Shown here: piece after piece, positions 54,657 through 63,912 of the stretch
How the letters are laid out: the number at the start of each line of letters is the position of its first letter
Numbering within the stretch: the stretch's first letter is position 1
Origin: Terriglobia bacterium
GTDB taxonomy: Bacteria; Acidobacteriota; Terriglobia; Versatilivoradales; Versatilivoraceae
DNA: 64,000 bases
Reading direction: 5' to 3'
Assembly (NCBI GenBank): GCA_022452285.1
Contig: JAKUNG010000003.1
Location: 103,470-167,469, forward strand
Position numbers and translations under genes: made by a program
The notes under the pieces: model-generated
The model's database searches: none
What the model was told of the DNA's origin: nothing
What the model saw: the letters and a program-made list of their open reading frames with translations, nothing else

Positions 54657-54848
54657 ATGGCTACTAAAAAGAAGGCAGCTCCGAAAAAGAAGGCTGCTGT
54701 GAAGAAGGCAGCTCCGAAGAAAAAGGCTGCTGTAAAGAAGAAGGCAGCTCCGAAGAAAAAAGCTGCTGTGAAGAAAGCAGCTCCGAAGAAGAAGGCTGCT
54801 GTAAAGAAGAAGGCGGCCCCGAAGAAAAAAGCTGCAAAGAAGAAGTAA
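54657..54848 (+). CDS. Histone H1-like lysine/alanine-rich repeat protein
   Basis: 63 residues composed of Lys, Ala, Pro and Val with a single Thr. After MATKKK come five units in alternating lengths: AAPKKKAAVKK (11), AAPKKKAAVKKK (12), 11, 12, and a final variant AAPKKKAAKKK. Such sequences resemble the C-terminal tails of eukaryotic H1 and the bacterial AlgP/HupN-type nucleoid proteins; DNA binding and compaction is the likely job. AAGGAGG with ideal spacing precedes ATG 54657, so high expression is expected. A strong terminator follows directly. Confidence 0.85.
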   Translation: MATKKKAAPKKKAAVKKAAPKKKAAVKKKAAPKKKAAVKKAAPKKKAAVKKKAAPKKKAAKKK

Positions 54849-55215
54849 GGGTTTCACGCCAACCCCAAAAGCCTGCTCCATCATTTCACAACAATTCTAG
54901 AGTGGGGCAGGCTTTTTTTATTAAATAACCACCCTCAACTAGCACCTTTTGTTTTGAATCTATTGATTTTAAAAGCGAGCCTCCCATATACACCAAACTA
55001 ATTCATTTAAAACTACAATTGTAATAATTAGTGTCAAGCGCTCCTCAAAAGTTGAAAATTATACTATCCTACCTACTCAATGAGTCTTAACAAAAAAGGA
55101 GTCATTTTACTACTTTTAAAAAATAGAGTTTAAGCAGGGGAAAATGATGATTAAAGCTACTGAAAAATCTCTTAAATAAGAATTACATTATCAACTAAAA
55201 ATTCAGATAAAGTTA
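54849..55215. other. Intergenic region histone-like gene / parB
   Basis: 367 bases. The first 70 hold the terminator described separately. The remainder is AT-rich with no ORF of more than a dozen codons, no DnaA-box cluster and no recognised RNA. It lies downstream of both flanking genes (convergent). Confidence 0.5.
54867..54919 (+). terminator. Strong intrinsic terminator of the histone-like gene
   Basis: A 14-pair stem joins 54867-54880 and 54903-54916 (AAAAGCCTGC with GCAGGCTTTT at the base, one T-G wobble near the loop). The loop is 22 bases. The T-run covers 54913-54919. Confidence 0.9.
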
Positions 55216-56061
55216 TCATTTAAGAAAGTAGTCGTAAAGACGTTGAAGTTCAGCCTGTGAGTAGAAGTCAATTTCAATTCTTCCACTGTTGCCTTTCCTC
55301 GTAACAATACGAACCTTGGTACCAAGAACACTTTCTAATCTTTCTGTAGCCGCACTGATGTTTGGGTCTTGAGGGAGCTTACCTTTGGATTCTTTAAAGC
55401 TTTTACTTTTTTGAGTATTGATTATATGCTCAACTTGCCTTACTGATAAACCCTGTTTTATAGTCCTACTAGCTAGTTCCTCCTGGGAATCAGGGTCTGG
55501 CAAGGCCAGGAGGGCTCTTGCGTGTCCCATGGAAAGTCTCTGTTCCCTTACTAAATTTTGAACAAATGATGACAAGTTTAGTAATCTCAATAAGTTGGAA
55601 ACTGTGGAGCGATCCTTCCCTGTGCGTTTGGCAACTTCCTCGTGAGTCAAACCAAATTCATTGGCGAGACGATCATAAGCTTTTGCCTCTTCCAAAGGAT
55701 TTAGATTTTCCCTTTGAACATTTTCAATCAGAGCAGCTTCCATGATCTTTTCATCAGCTATAGGTCTTACTAAAACAGGAATCTTGGTTAGCCCTAGCAA
55801 CTGAGCTGCTCGCCACCTTCTTTCTCCTGCAATTATCTGAAATCGGGATCCTTGCTTTCTAACTATAATAGGCTGAACAAATCCATGTACTTCAATAGAA
55901 CGAGCGAGCTCATCCAGTTTTTCCTTAGAGAAAGTCTCTCGTGTCTGCTCTGGATTTGGATCTATTAAGCTAACATTTAGTTCATACCAACCAGGGTCAG
56001 AGTAACTTTCTCCTTCACCAAGCAATGCACTAATTCCCCTGCCAAGGGCCTTTCTTGCCAT
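55216..56061 (-). CDS. parB: Chromosome partitioning protein ParB
   Basis: 281 residues. An N-terminal tail ARKALGRGISALLG (typical ParA-stimulating region) is followed by the ParB/Srx CTPase domain (PNPEQTRETF; GFVQPIIVRK; IAGERRWRAAQLLG, the CTP-binding motif) and ENVQRENLNPLEEAKAYDRL. A helix-turn-helix (LTHEEVAKRTGKDRSTVSNL) binds parS; the C-terminus dimerises. ATG 56061 lies inside parA, overlapping by 32 bases, so translation is coupled. A parS-like site lies at 56944-56959, upstream of parA. Confidence 0.97.
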   Translation of the reverse strand: MARKALGRGISALLGEGESYSDPGWYELNVSLIDPNPEQTRETFSKEKLDELARSIEVHGFVQPIIVRKQGSRFQIIAGERRWRAAQLLGLTKIPVLVRPIADEKIMEAALIENVQRENLNPLEEAKAYDRLANEFGLTHEEVAKRTGKDRSTVSNLLRLLNLSSFVQNLVREQRLSMGHARALLALPDPDSQEELASRTIKQGLSVRQVEHIINTQKSKSFKESKGKLPQDPNISAATERLESVLGTKVRIVTRKGNSGRIEIDFYSQAELQRLYDYFLK

Positions 56062-56815
56062 TGTTAATAACCTCCTTAGCTAGCTGGATATACCGCATAG
56101 CACCCTTAGATTTGATATCATATTGGATGATAGGCTGACCGTAACTAGGTGATTCAGCCAGTCGGACATTTCTCGGAATTACCGTCTCAAAAACCTTATC
56201 TTGGAAAAAGGCCCTTATGTCTTCCGCTACTTGGTGGCTGAGATTAGTACGTTCATCGAACATAGTCAAAAGTATTCCTTCTAAGACTAGTTTTGGATTC
56301 CATCGACTTTTAATTTGTTCAACTGTTTCAAGCATTTCTGAGACCCCTTCCAAAGAAAAATACTCACATTGCATTGGAATAAGAATAGTGTTGGCCGCTA
56401 CTAACGCATTAAGAGTCAGGAGGTTCAGAGATGGTGGGCAATCCAATAATATAAAATCATACTTTTCGTGGATTGGCTCTAAAACTTCCTTTAATCGATA
56501 CTCTCGATGATCAACACTAACCAGCTCTAACAATGCTCCTGTTAAGTTCTTGTCAGCTGAAACAAGACTTAGATTCTCTACTTCCGTCTCTAGAAAAACC
56601 TGACTCCAGGAAACTTCTCCAGATAATAGGTGATAAAGGCTTTTTCTTTCTAACTGCTTGGAATATCCAAGACCACTAGTAGTATTAGCTTGCGGGTCAC
56701 AATCTACCAAAACTGTTTTCATATGAGCTGCTGCAAGCGAAGCTGACAGATTAACTGCGGTAGTGGTTTTTCCAACCCCACCTTTTTGATTGGCAATGGC
56801 GATGATTTTCGCCAA
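56030..56815 (-). CDS. parA: Chromosome partitioning ATPase ParA (Soj)
   Basis: 261 residues; deviant Walker A ANQKGGVGKTTTAVNLS at residue 8 onward, Walker B YDFILLDCPPSL. It is the chromosomal type lacking an N-terminal DNA-binding domain. It moves ParB-parS complexes during chromosome segregation. The start is TTG at 56815 with AAAGGAG five bases upstream, so the unusual codon is well supported. The interval to rsmG (147 bases) holds the parS site and presumably the parAB promoter. Confidence 0.96.
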   Translation of the reverse strand: MAKIIAIANQKGGVGKTTTAVNLSASLAAAHMKTVLVDCDPQANTTSGLGYSKQLERKSLYHLLSGEVSWSQVFLETEVENLSLVSADKNLTGALLELVSVDHREYRLKEVLEPIHEKYDFILLDCPPSLNLLTLNALVAANTILIPMQCEYFSLEGVSEMLETVEQIKSRWNPKLVLEGILLTMFDERTNLSHQVAEDIRAFFQDKVFETVIPRNVRLAESPSYGQPIIQYDIKSKGAMRYIQLAKEVINNGKKGPWQGN

Positions 56816-56943
56816 GAGTCTCCTTTATACAATTTATTCTAAATGACTTAACTCAAAAAGTTTTTCTTTTAATACTGTTAAGGAATACTCAGTTCTAGCA
56901 GAATATTTGGAAAAATTCAATAGATTAATCAATGTTAATTAAA

Positions 56944-56959
56944 TGTTTCACGTGGAACA
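56944..56959. other. parS centromere-like site
   Basis: TGTTTCACGTGGAACA differs at one position from the widely conserved chromosomal parS consensus TGTTTCACGTGAAACA. It is located just upstream of parA, in the origin-proximal block, where such sites are normally found. No other copy was noticed in the window. Confidence 0.85.
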
Positions 56960-56962
56960 TTG

Positions 56963-57601
56963 CTAAGTTTGGATGCCGGTAACTATTATTTTTTGATGAC
57001 TCCAAGGGATTTTAACTAACTTTAACCACTTAATTCTCTCTACATATTCTAATTTCATTTTCCACTCATTTTCAGTGGTAAATAGTACAATCTTGCCTTG
57101 TTTACCGCAAAGATTAGGGCACTGTTTCAGTTTCTCGGCCACACGACCTAGTCCTCTAAATGTAAATGTTCTAGGGATTTCACAAAAATCTATGGCACTG
57201 CAGTCTTCTAGGGTTTTACAGATGACTGCTGTCTTTAGAATGCCCAATTCTTGTTTAACAAAAGTAAGGAAAGCAGCTCTTTTTTTGCGGGGCTCCAAAA
57301 GATAAACTCTCCAATAAGGATTAAGAATCTTCAGTACCATTCCAGGGAATCCTGCTCCAGAGCCGACATCAACTATTGGACTGTCACTTTCCTCTAGAAA
57401 CTTTCCAGCAAAAAATGATTCAGCAAAAAGCTCCACCAGCATTTCTCTGGGAGTTCTTAGTCCTGTTAGATTTATCTTATTATTCCATTTTTCTAGCAAT
57501 TTTAAATAAAGGCTAACCTGGATAGACATGTGTCCTGAGCATGCTATTCCATATTTCTTTAATACTTCGTTGATCCAACTATGATCTAAGGCGGGTTCCA
57601 T
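56963..57601 (-). CDS. rsmG: 16S rRNA (guanine-527-N7)-methyltransferase
   Basis: 212 residues. SAM-binding VDVGSGAGFPGMVLKI; LEPRKKRAAFL; LYLKLLEKWNNKINLTGLR at the N-terminus is the family signature. It methylates G527 of 16S rRNA; loss gives low-level streptomycin resistance in several bacteria. It lies 14 bases downstream of mnmG, the conserved order. The stop lies four bases from the parS site. Confidence 0.95.
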   Translation of the reverse strand: MEPALDHSWINEVLKKYGIACSGHMSIQVSLYLKLLEKWNNKINLTGLRTPREMLVELFAESFFAGKFLEESDSPIVDVGSGAGFPGMVLKILNPYWRVYLLEPRKKRAAFLTFVKQELGILKTAVICKTLEDCSAIDFCEIPRTFTFRGLGRVAEKLKQCPNLCGKQGKIVLFTTENEWKMKLEYVERIKWLKLVKIPWSHQKIIVTGIQT

Positions 57602-57615
57602 AGAAATTACTGTCT

Positions 57616-59472
57616 CTAAAAGACTGTTTTTTCTCTCTTTTGGTTAATTTTTAGTTGAAGATGAATAATGGATAATGCTGCTGGAGTTATTCCGGGAATC
57701 CTACTAGCCTGACCAATCGTAGAGGGTTTAATATGGGACAGTTTTTCAACTATTTCCAGAGACAGGCCAGCTATAGCTGTATAGTCTAAGTCGTGGGGAA
57801 TGACCTTGGAACCAGCCTGTTTCATTTGCTCTATTTCTAATGATTGCTGTTTTAAATAGCCTTGATACTTGATTTCAGTCTCAACACTTCTGATTTCTTC
57901 GGAACTTAGATTGTCTCTGATTTCTCTGGGGAAAGACGACCTAAACTGTTCGATTTTGTGATCCGTACGCTTTAGTGCTTGACTAATAGCTATTTTCCCT
58001 TGGCCAACTGGAATACGTTTGCTTTTTAGAAAGTCTCTTAGGTTATTTAACCGTTTTTGTTTAAGGTCAAATTCATCCAAAGCGCTACTAGATATTAAAC
58101 CTAAGCGGGCGCCCAGCGGCGTTAGTCGACAATCAGCATTATCTATTCGAAGTTGAAGTCTGTATTCAGCCCGAGACGTAAACATTCGATAGGGTTCATC
58201 AATTCCTTTTGTTACAAGATCATCAATTAAGATGCCAATATAAGCCTCATCCCTGCCTAGTGTTATCGCTTTTTCCCCTTTCACTTTACGAGCTGCATTA
58301 ATTCCTGCCATTAAGCCTTGGCAAGCTGCCTCTTCATATCCAGTTGTTCCGTTGATTTGACCAGCATGAAATAGTCCAGACAAACGTTTTGTCTCTAGAG
58401 AGGAATAAAGTTCTGTTGGAATCACATAGTCATACTCAATTGCGTAACCAGGACGAATAATTTCAGCTTTTTCTAATCCTTTAATTGAATGAATCATTTC
58501 CTGCTGAATTTCTGGGGGCATACTAGTGGACAAACCATTAACATATATTTCATTCGTTCGGATCCCTTCAGGCTCCAGGAAAATCTGATGTCTTGGTTTG
58601 TCAGAAAACTTCACCACCTTATCCTCAAATGAAGGACAGTATCTTGGTCCAACGGATTGAATTTCCCCACTATAAAGAGGAGATTTCATTAAGTTATTAC
58701 GGACAATTTTGTGGGTTTTCTCATTACTATAGGCTATAAAACAAGAGATTTGGGGTTGATCGATCTTTTTGGTCCGAAAAGAAAAAGGGGTAGGTATTTC
58801 GTCTCCTTTTTGCTCTTCAGTATAACTAAAATCAATTGTCCGACTATCTAGTCTAGGAGGCGTGCCCGTTTTCATCCGGCCCCACTTGAACTTAAGTAAC
58901 TTAATTGATTCAGCCAAGGAAATTGAAGGGGTTTCCCCTCCACGTCCTGCAGAATGACGCTTCTTACCTACATGAATCAACCCATTAAGGAAAGTTCCAG
59001 TTGTTAGAATCACAGCTTTAGCTTGTATCTTCCGTCCATCTCTTAATTCAACTCCATTAACTCGATTCCCCTCACTTAAAAGACCAGCTACTTCAGCTTG
59101 TTTGATCTTTAGTAACTTTTCTTTCTCTAACAAAAACTTCATCTCTATTCTATAATTTTGCTTATCAGCTTGAGCTCTAGGTGACCAAACTGCAGGACCA
59201 CGGCTTCGGTTAAGTAATCGAAACTGAATCCCTGTACGATCAATCACTTCTCCCATTACTCCACCCAACGCATCAATTTCTCGGACAAGATGGCCTTTGC
59301 CTATTCCTCCGATAGCAGGATTACATGACATCTGGGCAATGAGATCTATATTCATAGTATAAAGAGCGGTTTGTAACCCCATTCTAGATGAAGCAACTGC
59401 AGCTTCTACCCCTGCATGACCAGCGCCAACCACCACCACATCAAAGCTTTCAAAAAAATTGTTACTCTTCAT
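57616..59472 (-). CDS. mnmG: tRNA uridine-34 carboxymethylaminomethyl modification enzyme, large FAD subunit
   Basis: 618 residues, normal length. FAD motif [55 protein letters not shown]; the substrate loop [18 protein letters not shown]; and [17 protein letters not shown]. It works with MnmE to modify U34 of tRNAs reading two-fold codon boxes. ATG 59472. Followed by rsmG and preceded by mnmE, 40 bases away. Confidence 0.97.
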   Translation of the reverse strand: MKSNNFFESFDVVVVGAGHAGVEAAVASSRMGLQTALYTMNIDLIAQMSCNPAIGGIGKGHLVREIDALGGVMGEVIDRTGIQFRLLNRSRGPAVWSPRAQADKQNYRIEMKFLLEKEKLLKIKQAEVAGLLSEGNRVNGVELRDGRKIQAKAVILTTGTFLNGLIHVGKKRHSAGRGGETPSISLAESIKLLKFKWGRMKTGTPPRLDSRTIDFSYTEEQKGDEIPTPFSFRTKKIDQPQISCFIAYSNEKTHKIVRNNLMKSPLYSGEIQSVGPRYCPSFEDKVVKFSDKPRHQIFLEPEGIRTNEIYVNGLSTSMPPEIQQEMIHSIKGLEKAEIIRPGYAIEYDYVIPTELYSSLETKRLSGLFHAGQINGTTGYEEAACQGLMAGINAARKVKGEKAITLGRDEAYIGILIDDLVTKGIDEPYRMFTSRAEYRLQLRIDNADCRLTPLGARLGLISSSALDEFDLKQKRLNNLRDFLKSKRIPVGQGKIAISQALKRTDHKIEQFRSSFPREIRDNLSSEEIRSVETEIKYQGYLKQQSLEIEQMKQAGSKVIPHDLDYTAIAGLSLEIVEKLSHIKPSTIGQASRIPGITPAALSIIHLQLKINQKREKTVF

Positions 59473-59512
59473 GGATCATCCTTAAAAATTTGTCCAAAAA
59501 TTACTTAAACTT

Positions 59513-60886
59513 TTACTTCCCTATACAGAATGTTGAGAAGATATTTCCAAGAATATCTTCTATTGTTGTCTCCCCTGTCAAACCATTTAGAGACTTTAAA
59601 GCTCGGTGAAGATCAATTAAAAATACCTCATGGGGCATTTCTTGCTTAAATGACCGTAACGATCCCTTTGTTGCCTTTAGTGCTTCTTCCACTTGTTGCT
59701 TCTGTCTAAAATTACTAAGAAAGGCCCCGTCTTGCTCAAGAGCCGAATGATCAGCCAGCTCGCCTAGCAAAAGGGCTTTTAAAGAACCTATACCATCTCC
59801 CGTCAGGGACGAAACTCTGACAATTGGCTCTTTAAGTGGCGGTAATTGTTTCTGGGTCAGTTTTTGATCCAAATCAATTTTATTGATTACAAGAAAAAAG
59901 GGTTGTTTTCTAATTGTACTAAGCAAGGCTTTATCTTCCTCGGTCAAAGAAACTGAACCATCAAACACTAAAAGCACTCTATCTACTTCTCCTAAGACTT
60001 CTTTTGATCTATCAACCCCAATATTCTCTAAACGGCTGGAAGAGTCTCGAATGCCAGCAGTATCTAACCATCGAATTGGCATCCCTTCTAAATTGCTGGT
60101 CTCAGAAATAATGTCTCGCGTGGTCCCGGGAATTTCACTTACAATCGCTCGGTTTTGATCAAGTATCTTATTGAAAAGGCTAGACTTACCAACATTAGGC
60201 CGACCGACTATCGCCACGGTTAATCCCTCGTTTATCAGTCTGCCAACTGAGAAACTATTGTCAAGATCCGATAAGCTCACAATGATATCATCTAAACGGC
60301 GATCTATTTCTAAATCAGACAAAATGGAGACATCATCATCTGCAAAATCAATACCTGCTTCAAGCAGGGCAATTAAATTAACCAACGACTCTTTAATCGG
60401 CTTAACTCTTTTAGAAAGTGATCCCGAAGCTTGCTGACGTGCCACTTGGGCCTGGAAAAGAGTTTTTGCTTCAATTAAATCACGAATTCCTTCTGCCTGC
60501 ATTAGATCAATCCGGCCCCTAAGATAAGCACGAAGCGTAAACTCCCCAGGAGTGGCCATCCGGGCGCCTTTCTCAAGCAAGAGATTCAAAACAGCTTTTA
60601 ATACTATAGGACTCCCATGACAGCTGATTTCGACTACATCCTCCCTAGTGAAAGACCTAGGCTTTTGAAAATAAGTGACTACTGCTTCATCCAATATCGG
60701 TTCTGAATGGGAACGTTGGATATTGCCTAAAACTGGAGTGCGGTCTTGGAGAGTGTGTTGAGCGAAATAAAAAATTGATTCGGTTATCTTCCGGGAATCT
60801 TGACCACTGAGACGAATAACTCCTACAGCACTTTTACCAATAGGTGTCGAAATAGCTGCAATTGTGTCTTCAATTAAAGTTGGCAT
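59513..60886 (-). CDS. mnmE: tRNA modification GTPase MnmE
   Basis: 457 residues. N-terminal folate-binding domain (DTIAAISTPIGKSAVGVIRL), a helical region, a GTPase domain at about 215-375 (G1 GRPNVGKSSLFNKI, DTAGIRD, NKIDL), and the obligatory C-terminal CIGK. Partner of MnmG in wobble-uridine modification. ATG 60886. The GTPase domain and terminal Cys are intact, so the gene is functional by inspection. Confidence 0.97.
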   Translation of the reverse strand: MPTLIEDTIAAISTPIGKSAVGVIRLSGQDSRKITESIFYFAQHTLQDRTPVLGNIQRSHSEPILDEAVVTYFQKPRSFTREDVVEISCHGSPIVLKAVLNLLLEKGARMATPGEFTLRAYLRGRIDLMQAEGIRDLIEAKTLFQAQVARQQASGSLSKRVKPIKESLVNLIALLEAGIDFADDDVSILSDLEIDRRLDDIIVSLSDLDNSFSVGRLINEGLTVAIVGRPNVGKSSLFNKILDQNRAIVSEIPGTTRDIISETSNLEGMPIRWLDTAGIRDSSSRLENIGVDRSKEVLGEVDRVLLVFDGSVSLTEEDKALLSTIRKQPFFLVINKIDLDQKLTQKQLPPLKEPIVRVSSLTGDGIGSLKALLLGELADHSALEQDGAFLSNFRQKQQVEEALKATKGSLRSFKQEMPHEVFLIDLHRALKSLNGLTGETTIEDILGNIFSTFCIGK

Positions 60887-60933
60887 ACGGGGCTAAATCA
60901 AAAAATAAAACTTTTTAAATCCCCGTCTTACCA

Positions 60934-61359
60934 TTATCTTGGGTAAAATACAACGCTTCTGTTTTCGTTGTATCCTTCACTTTCAGTACGAATGGTTTCA
61001 CTATTCGATACAGTCAGATGAACGATTCGACGTTCTTCCGGGGACATAGGACTTAATTTCAAAGGATCACCTGTTCTTTGCACAGTTTCGGCGGCTGTTA
61101 CTGCCATTAGCTTCAATTCTTTCACCCTCGCCCCCCGATAATTGTTACAGTCCACTATAATCTGTTCCTTGTGTCCTTCAAATAACCGATTGCAAAGATA
61201 CTCTAGAGCGTACAAGGGCGAAGCCATTCGGGCTAAAAGGAGGCCTGAGTCTTCACCAGTAAAATTTACTTTCACCTGAGTTTCATCTTCAATAATATCC
61301 ACTTCTAACTGAAACTGGCTTGATTGAATGAACAAGTTTAGGAATTCTCTTAAAGTCAT
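60934..61359 (-). CDS. khpB: KhpB/Jag RNA-binding protein, short form
   Basis: 141 residues. A KH-II-like region (QVKVNFTGEDSGLLLARMAS, PLYALEYLCNRLF) is followed by an R3H domain (LKLSPMSPEERRIVHLTVSN). The N-terminal Jag_N domain of the Bacillus/Streptococcus protein (over 200 residues) is absent. It binds RNA and in other bacteria affects division and sRNA function. Its place between yidC and mnmE is conserved. A 155-base gap separates it from yidC. Confidence 0.88.
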   Translation of the reverse strand: MTLREFLNLFIQSSQFQLEVDIIEDETQVKVNFTGEDSGLLLARMASPLYALEYLCNRLFEGHKEQIIVDCNNYRGARVKELKLMAVTAAETVQRTGDPLKLSPMSPEERRIVHLTVSNSETIRTESEGYNENRSVVFYPR

Positions 61360-61514
61360 TGCTGCCTTCTTTAGGTAGAACTCATTTGATTCTTTCTAAA
61401 TTTAGAGAGGCTGGGTGGCCTTATTCTAATACCCTAAGCCCCAGGGGGGATAATCGTTTGTCTCCCCAGTAAAGTTGCTTCTTGTCTGGCACCTACATAA
61501 TCTTTAGATATGCC

Positions 61515-63317
61515 TTACTTATCGTCACTCTTATCGTCACTACCACCGCTACTACCAGAGCTCCAGTCAAAAAACCCGCTGACTCCACCAGAGCTGCTGC
61601 CGCCTGCATGGCCCTGCCAGCCTGCTTGTAGAGTAATACTAATGAGGGTACCAGTGAACCAATATAATACTAGCCCACTGGACGCAGCAATCATAAAAAA
61701 TACAAACATCAACGGCATAAATTTCATCAATTTAGCCTGCATAGCCTGCTGAGGATCGCTGCCAGCCATCGGCATAGGGGTCATTCTTTGCATTTGAAAC
61801 ATCGAGAGACCCATTAAAATGGGCAGAATATATGTGGGGTCAGGAATTGAAAGATCCTTTATCCAGAAAATAAACGGCGCCTGTCGAAGCTCAATGGAGG
61901 CATTCAGCAATCTATAGAAAGCAAAGAAAAAAGGCATCTGGATCAACATAGGCCAGCATCCTCCCAAGGGATTTACCCCTTTCTCTTTATAAAAAGCCAT
62001 GACTTCAGCCTGCATCCGTTGTTTTCGTGGATCAGTGGCTTTCATCTTCTTATACTTGGCCTGAATTTCTTTGATTTTCGGTGCAAACTGTTGCATTTTC
62101 TTGCTGGATTTTAGGGATTTAATCCGAAGAGGGAATAAAGCTACATTGATTACAATAGTCAATAGAATGATTGCAACCCCATAGTTGCCCACGACGGAAT
62201 AAGTCCATTTCAACCCGTACAGCAAAGGCCTACAAAGAAAAGCAAACCAGCCATAGTCAATCACTCCATCTAGTGCATCGGGTAACACATTAGTATCCTT
62301 AGGTCCAACAAAAAGCCTGACACCTTGTCCCGACCCATAAACACCGATATTAAGCAAGATAGTCTCTAAAGGTTCTTCACCTAAATAATCTATAACTCCC
62401 TGACTTCCTAAAGAGATACGTCTGATTTGATTAGGACCTGCTGGTAAAAAGACGGCGGCAAAATAATGATCTTCCAAACCAAGAGTTTGGAAGTTCCCCT
62501 CCATCGAGCGCCTACTCTCAAGGTCGCTTTCATCAAGACGTTCAATATCTCCTTGGCTTTTAAGAATGACGTATTTTTTAGCCCATGCGTTATTAAGAGT
62601 GCGATCGCCAAAACCACCCCTCCACAAAAGAGAGTGGTCCACTGGTCTTCCATTAATTGAGACATTAGAGTCAATCTGAATTTCGTAAGAGTCTGCCTGA
62701 AAGGTCAATTGCTTTGTTACCGAGACAATTCCGTCAGAATATTCAAACTTCAATTTTCTTGGTACAGACCCGGAGCCTGAAAAATTAAGGATTGGTGGCC
62801 CATCAAAGCGAAAAAGAGCAGTCTTCAATTTTTCAGTAATCTCCGTTTCTTTCTCAATTCTTAGGGAAAGAGGGAATCCCGCTTTTTTTGCCTGCTCTTC
62901 GCAGTTGCTCCTCACTTGAGAATCAGCCTTTTCACAATTGAGCGGCAGAAGATTCAAGGCCTCTCCGTTACCATCTCTAAAATCTTTTAGCACCCATTCT
63001 TTTACAATTGCTCCTCTATTGGAAAGGGAAAGCCGGAACCGGTCTGTTTCAACTAAATACGAGTTTTCGGAATTAGCTGAAATTGTTTCAATACCTCCGG
63101 ATTGAAAAAGGCGGGAGCCTGCCGGGGCACTTCGGGGCCCTGCATTTAAAGGTTTATTATTAGCCCGAGGAGCCGTTTTTGAAGTCTCTATTTCTTTACC
63201 TTCAGTTTCTATAATTTCAGGGACTTCTGGAGGGGGTGCAAAGCGTTGAAGTAAATATTGCGAACCAACCAAAACAAGAAGAGAAAGGCTTATGGCTAAT
63301 ATAAAATTTTTGTCCAT
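61515..63317 (-). CDS. yidC: Membrane protein insertase YidC
   Basis: 600 residues. N-terminal membrane segment (FILAISLSLLVLVGSQYLL), a large periplasmic domain (about 75-340), then the conserved five-helix insertase core (YGLKWTYSVVGNYGVAIILL; KKMQQFAPKIKEIQAKYK; GGCWPMLIQMPFFFAFYRLL). The last 35 residues are rich in Gly, Ser and Asp (GGSSSGGVSGFFDW and SSGGSDDKSDD), an unusual soluble tail where many orthologues have a basic one. It inserts and folds inner membrane proteins with or without SecYEG. ATG 63317. Confidence 0.96.
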   Translation of the reverse strand: MDKNFILAISLSLLVLVGSQYLLQRFAPPPEVPEIIETEGKEIETSKTAPRANNKPLNAGPRSAPAGSRLFQSGGIETISANSENSYLVETDRFRLSLSNRGAIVKEWVLKDFRDGNGEALNLLPLNCEKADSQVRSNCEEQAKKAGFPLSLRIEKETEITEKLKTALFRFDGPPILNFSGSGSVPRKLKFEYSDGIVSVTKQLTFQADSYEIQIDSNVSINGRPVDHSLLWRGGFGDRTLNNAWAKKYVILKSQGDIERLDESDLESRRSMEGNFQTLGLEDHYFAAVFLPAGPNQIRRISLGSQGVIDYLGEEPLETILLNIGVYGSGQGVRLFVGPKDTNVLPDALDGVIDYGWFAFLCRPLLYGLKWTYSVVGNYGVAIILLTIVINVALFPLRIKSLKSSKKMQQFAPKIKEIQAKYKKMKATDPRKQRMQAEVMAFYKEKGVNPLGGCWPMLIQMPFFFAFYRLLNASIELRQAPFIFWIKDLSIPDPTYILPILMGLSMFQMQRMTPMPMAGSDPQQAMQAKLMKFMPLMFVFFMIAASSGLVLYWFTGTLISITLQAGWQGHAGGSSSGGVSGFFDWSSGSSGGSDDKSDDK

Positions 63318-63338
63318 TGATTTTATGTCTTAAAACCA

Positions 63339-63557
63339 TTAATCAAGAGGATCGTATCCACCTGGGTGAAAAGGATGGCACTTTATCAACCGCTTTAATC
63401 CACGCAGCACCCCGCCTAGGAGACCATACTTACTGATCGCTTGATGGGAATATTCTGAGCAGGACGGCCAAAACCTACAGGCCGGAGGTAGAAACGGCGA
63501 GATAAACTGCTTGTACAAGTAGAGGCAGCGTAACACGCCCTTCTTGAGGAGTTCCAA
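63339..63557 (-). CDS. yidD: Membrane protein insertion efficiency factor YidD
   Basis: 72 residues. The YidD core QFISPFLPPACRFWPSCSEY and CHPFHPGGYDPLD is complete, with the three conserved cysteines. A short amphipathic N-terminus would place it on the inner membrane. The start is uncertain: TTG 63557 is listed, with a weak GAGGG; a GTG seven codons later is possible. The 5' 83 bases overlap the 3' end of rnpA, the common arrangement. Confidence 0.9.
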   Translation of the reverse strand: MELLKKGVLRCLYLYKQFISPFLPPACRFWPSCSEYSHQAISKYGLLGGVLRGLKRLIKCHPFHPGGYDPLD

Positions 63558-63903
63558 GGGCCCTCGTCAACTGTTCCAAAAGACGGTTAATTTCCAAAAA
63601 GGTTGCCCTTGACCCCAATCGTCCTGCAGAAGTCTTTGGATGGACAACAACATCAACTCCATAAGGAATCGAAGCCTTGAGAAGCCTTAAAGCCTCTCTG
63701 ATACGACGTTTCAAAAGATTTCTTCTAACAGCATTGCCTAGCCTTCTACCTACTGATATTCCAAAACGTGGAGACTTTAAATCATTGAGGGCAAAAAAAA
63801 GCTGAAGATTGGCCCCCTGTATCCTTTTACCTTTCTCATAGACAACTTGATATTGTCTAGACCCTAGAAGTCGTACACATTTTGGGAAACCCTGATTTAA
63901 CAA
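63475..63903 (-). CDS. rnpA: Ribonuclease P protein component
   Basis: 142 residues. RNR motif GRRLGNAVRRNLLKRRIREA is the RNase P protein signature; N-terminal LLGSRQYQVVYEKGKR fits the family. It supports the catalytic RNA in trimming tRNA 5' ends. No ATG is available before the conserved part; TTG 63903 is the best start, nine bases after the rpmH stop. The C-terminal 20 or so residues, which overlap yidD, extend beyond the typical family length. Confidence 0.92.
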   Translation of the reverse strand: MLNQGFPKCVRLLGSRQYQVVYEKGKRIQGANLQLFFALNDLKSPRFGISVGRRLGNAVRRNLLKRRIREALRLLKASIPYGVDVVVHPKTSAGRLGSRATFLEINRLLEQLTRALGTPQEGRVTLPLLVQAVYLAVSTSGL

Positions 63904-63912
63904 TTAACGTCT

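Noticed and set aside
54639-54884. Leu/Ser/Phe-rich open frame opposite the histone-like gene
   Set aside because: It is the complementary reading of the Lys/Ala repeat; low-complexity artefact.
54849-55215. Possible replication origin beside parB
   Set aside because: No DnaA-box cluster (TTATNCACA) or dnaA/dnaN genes; gene order points to the origin beyond the right edge.
61360-61514. GGGGA/TCCCC stem after yidC as a terminator
   Set aside because: Only five pairs and no T-run on the transcribed strand.
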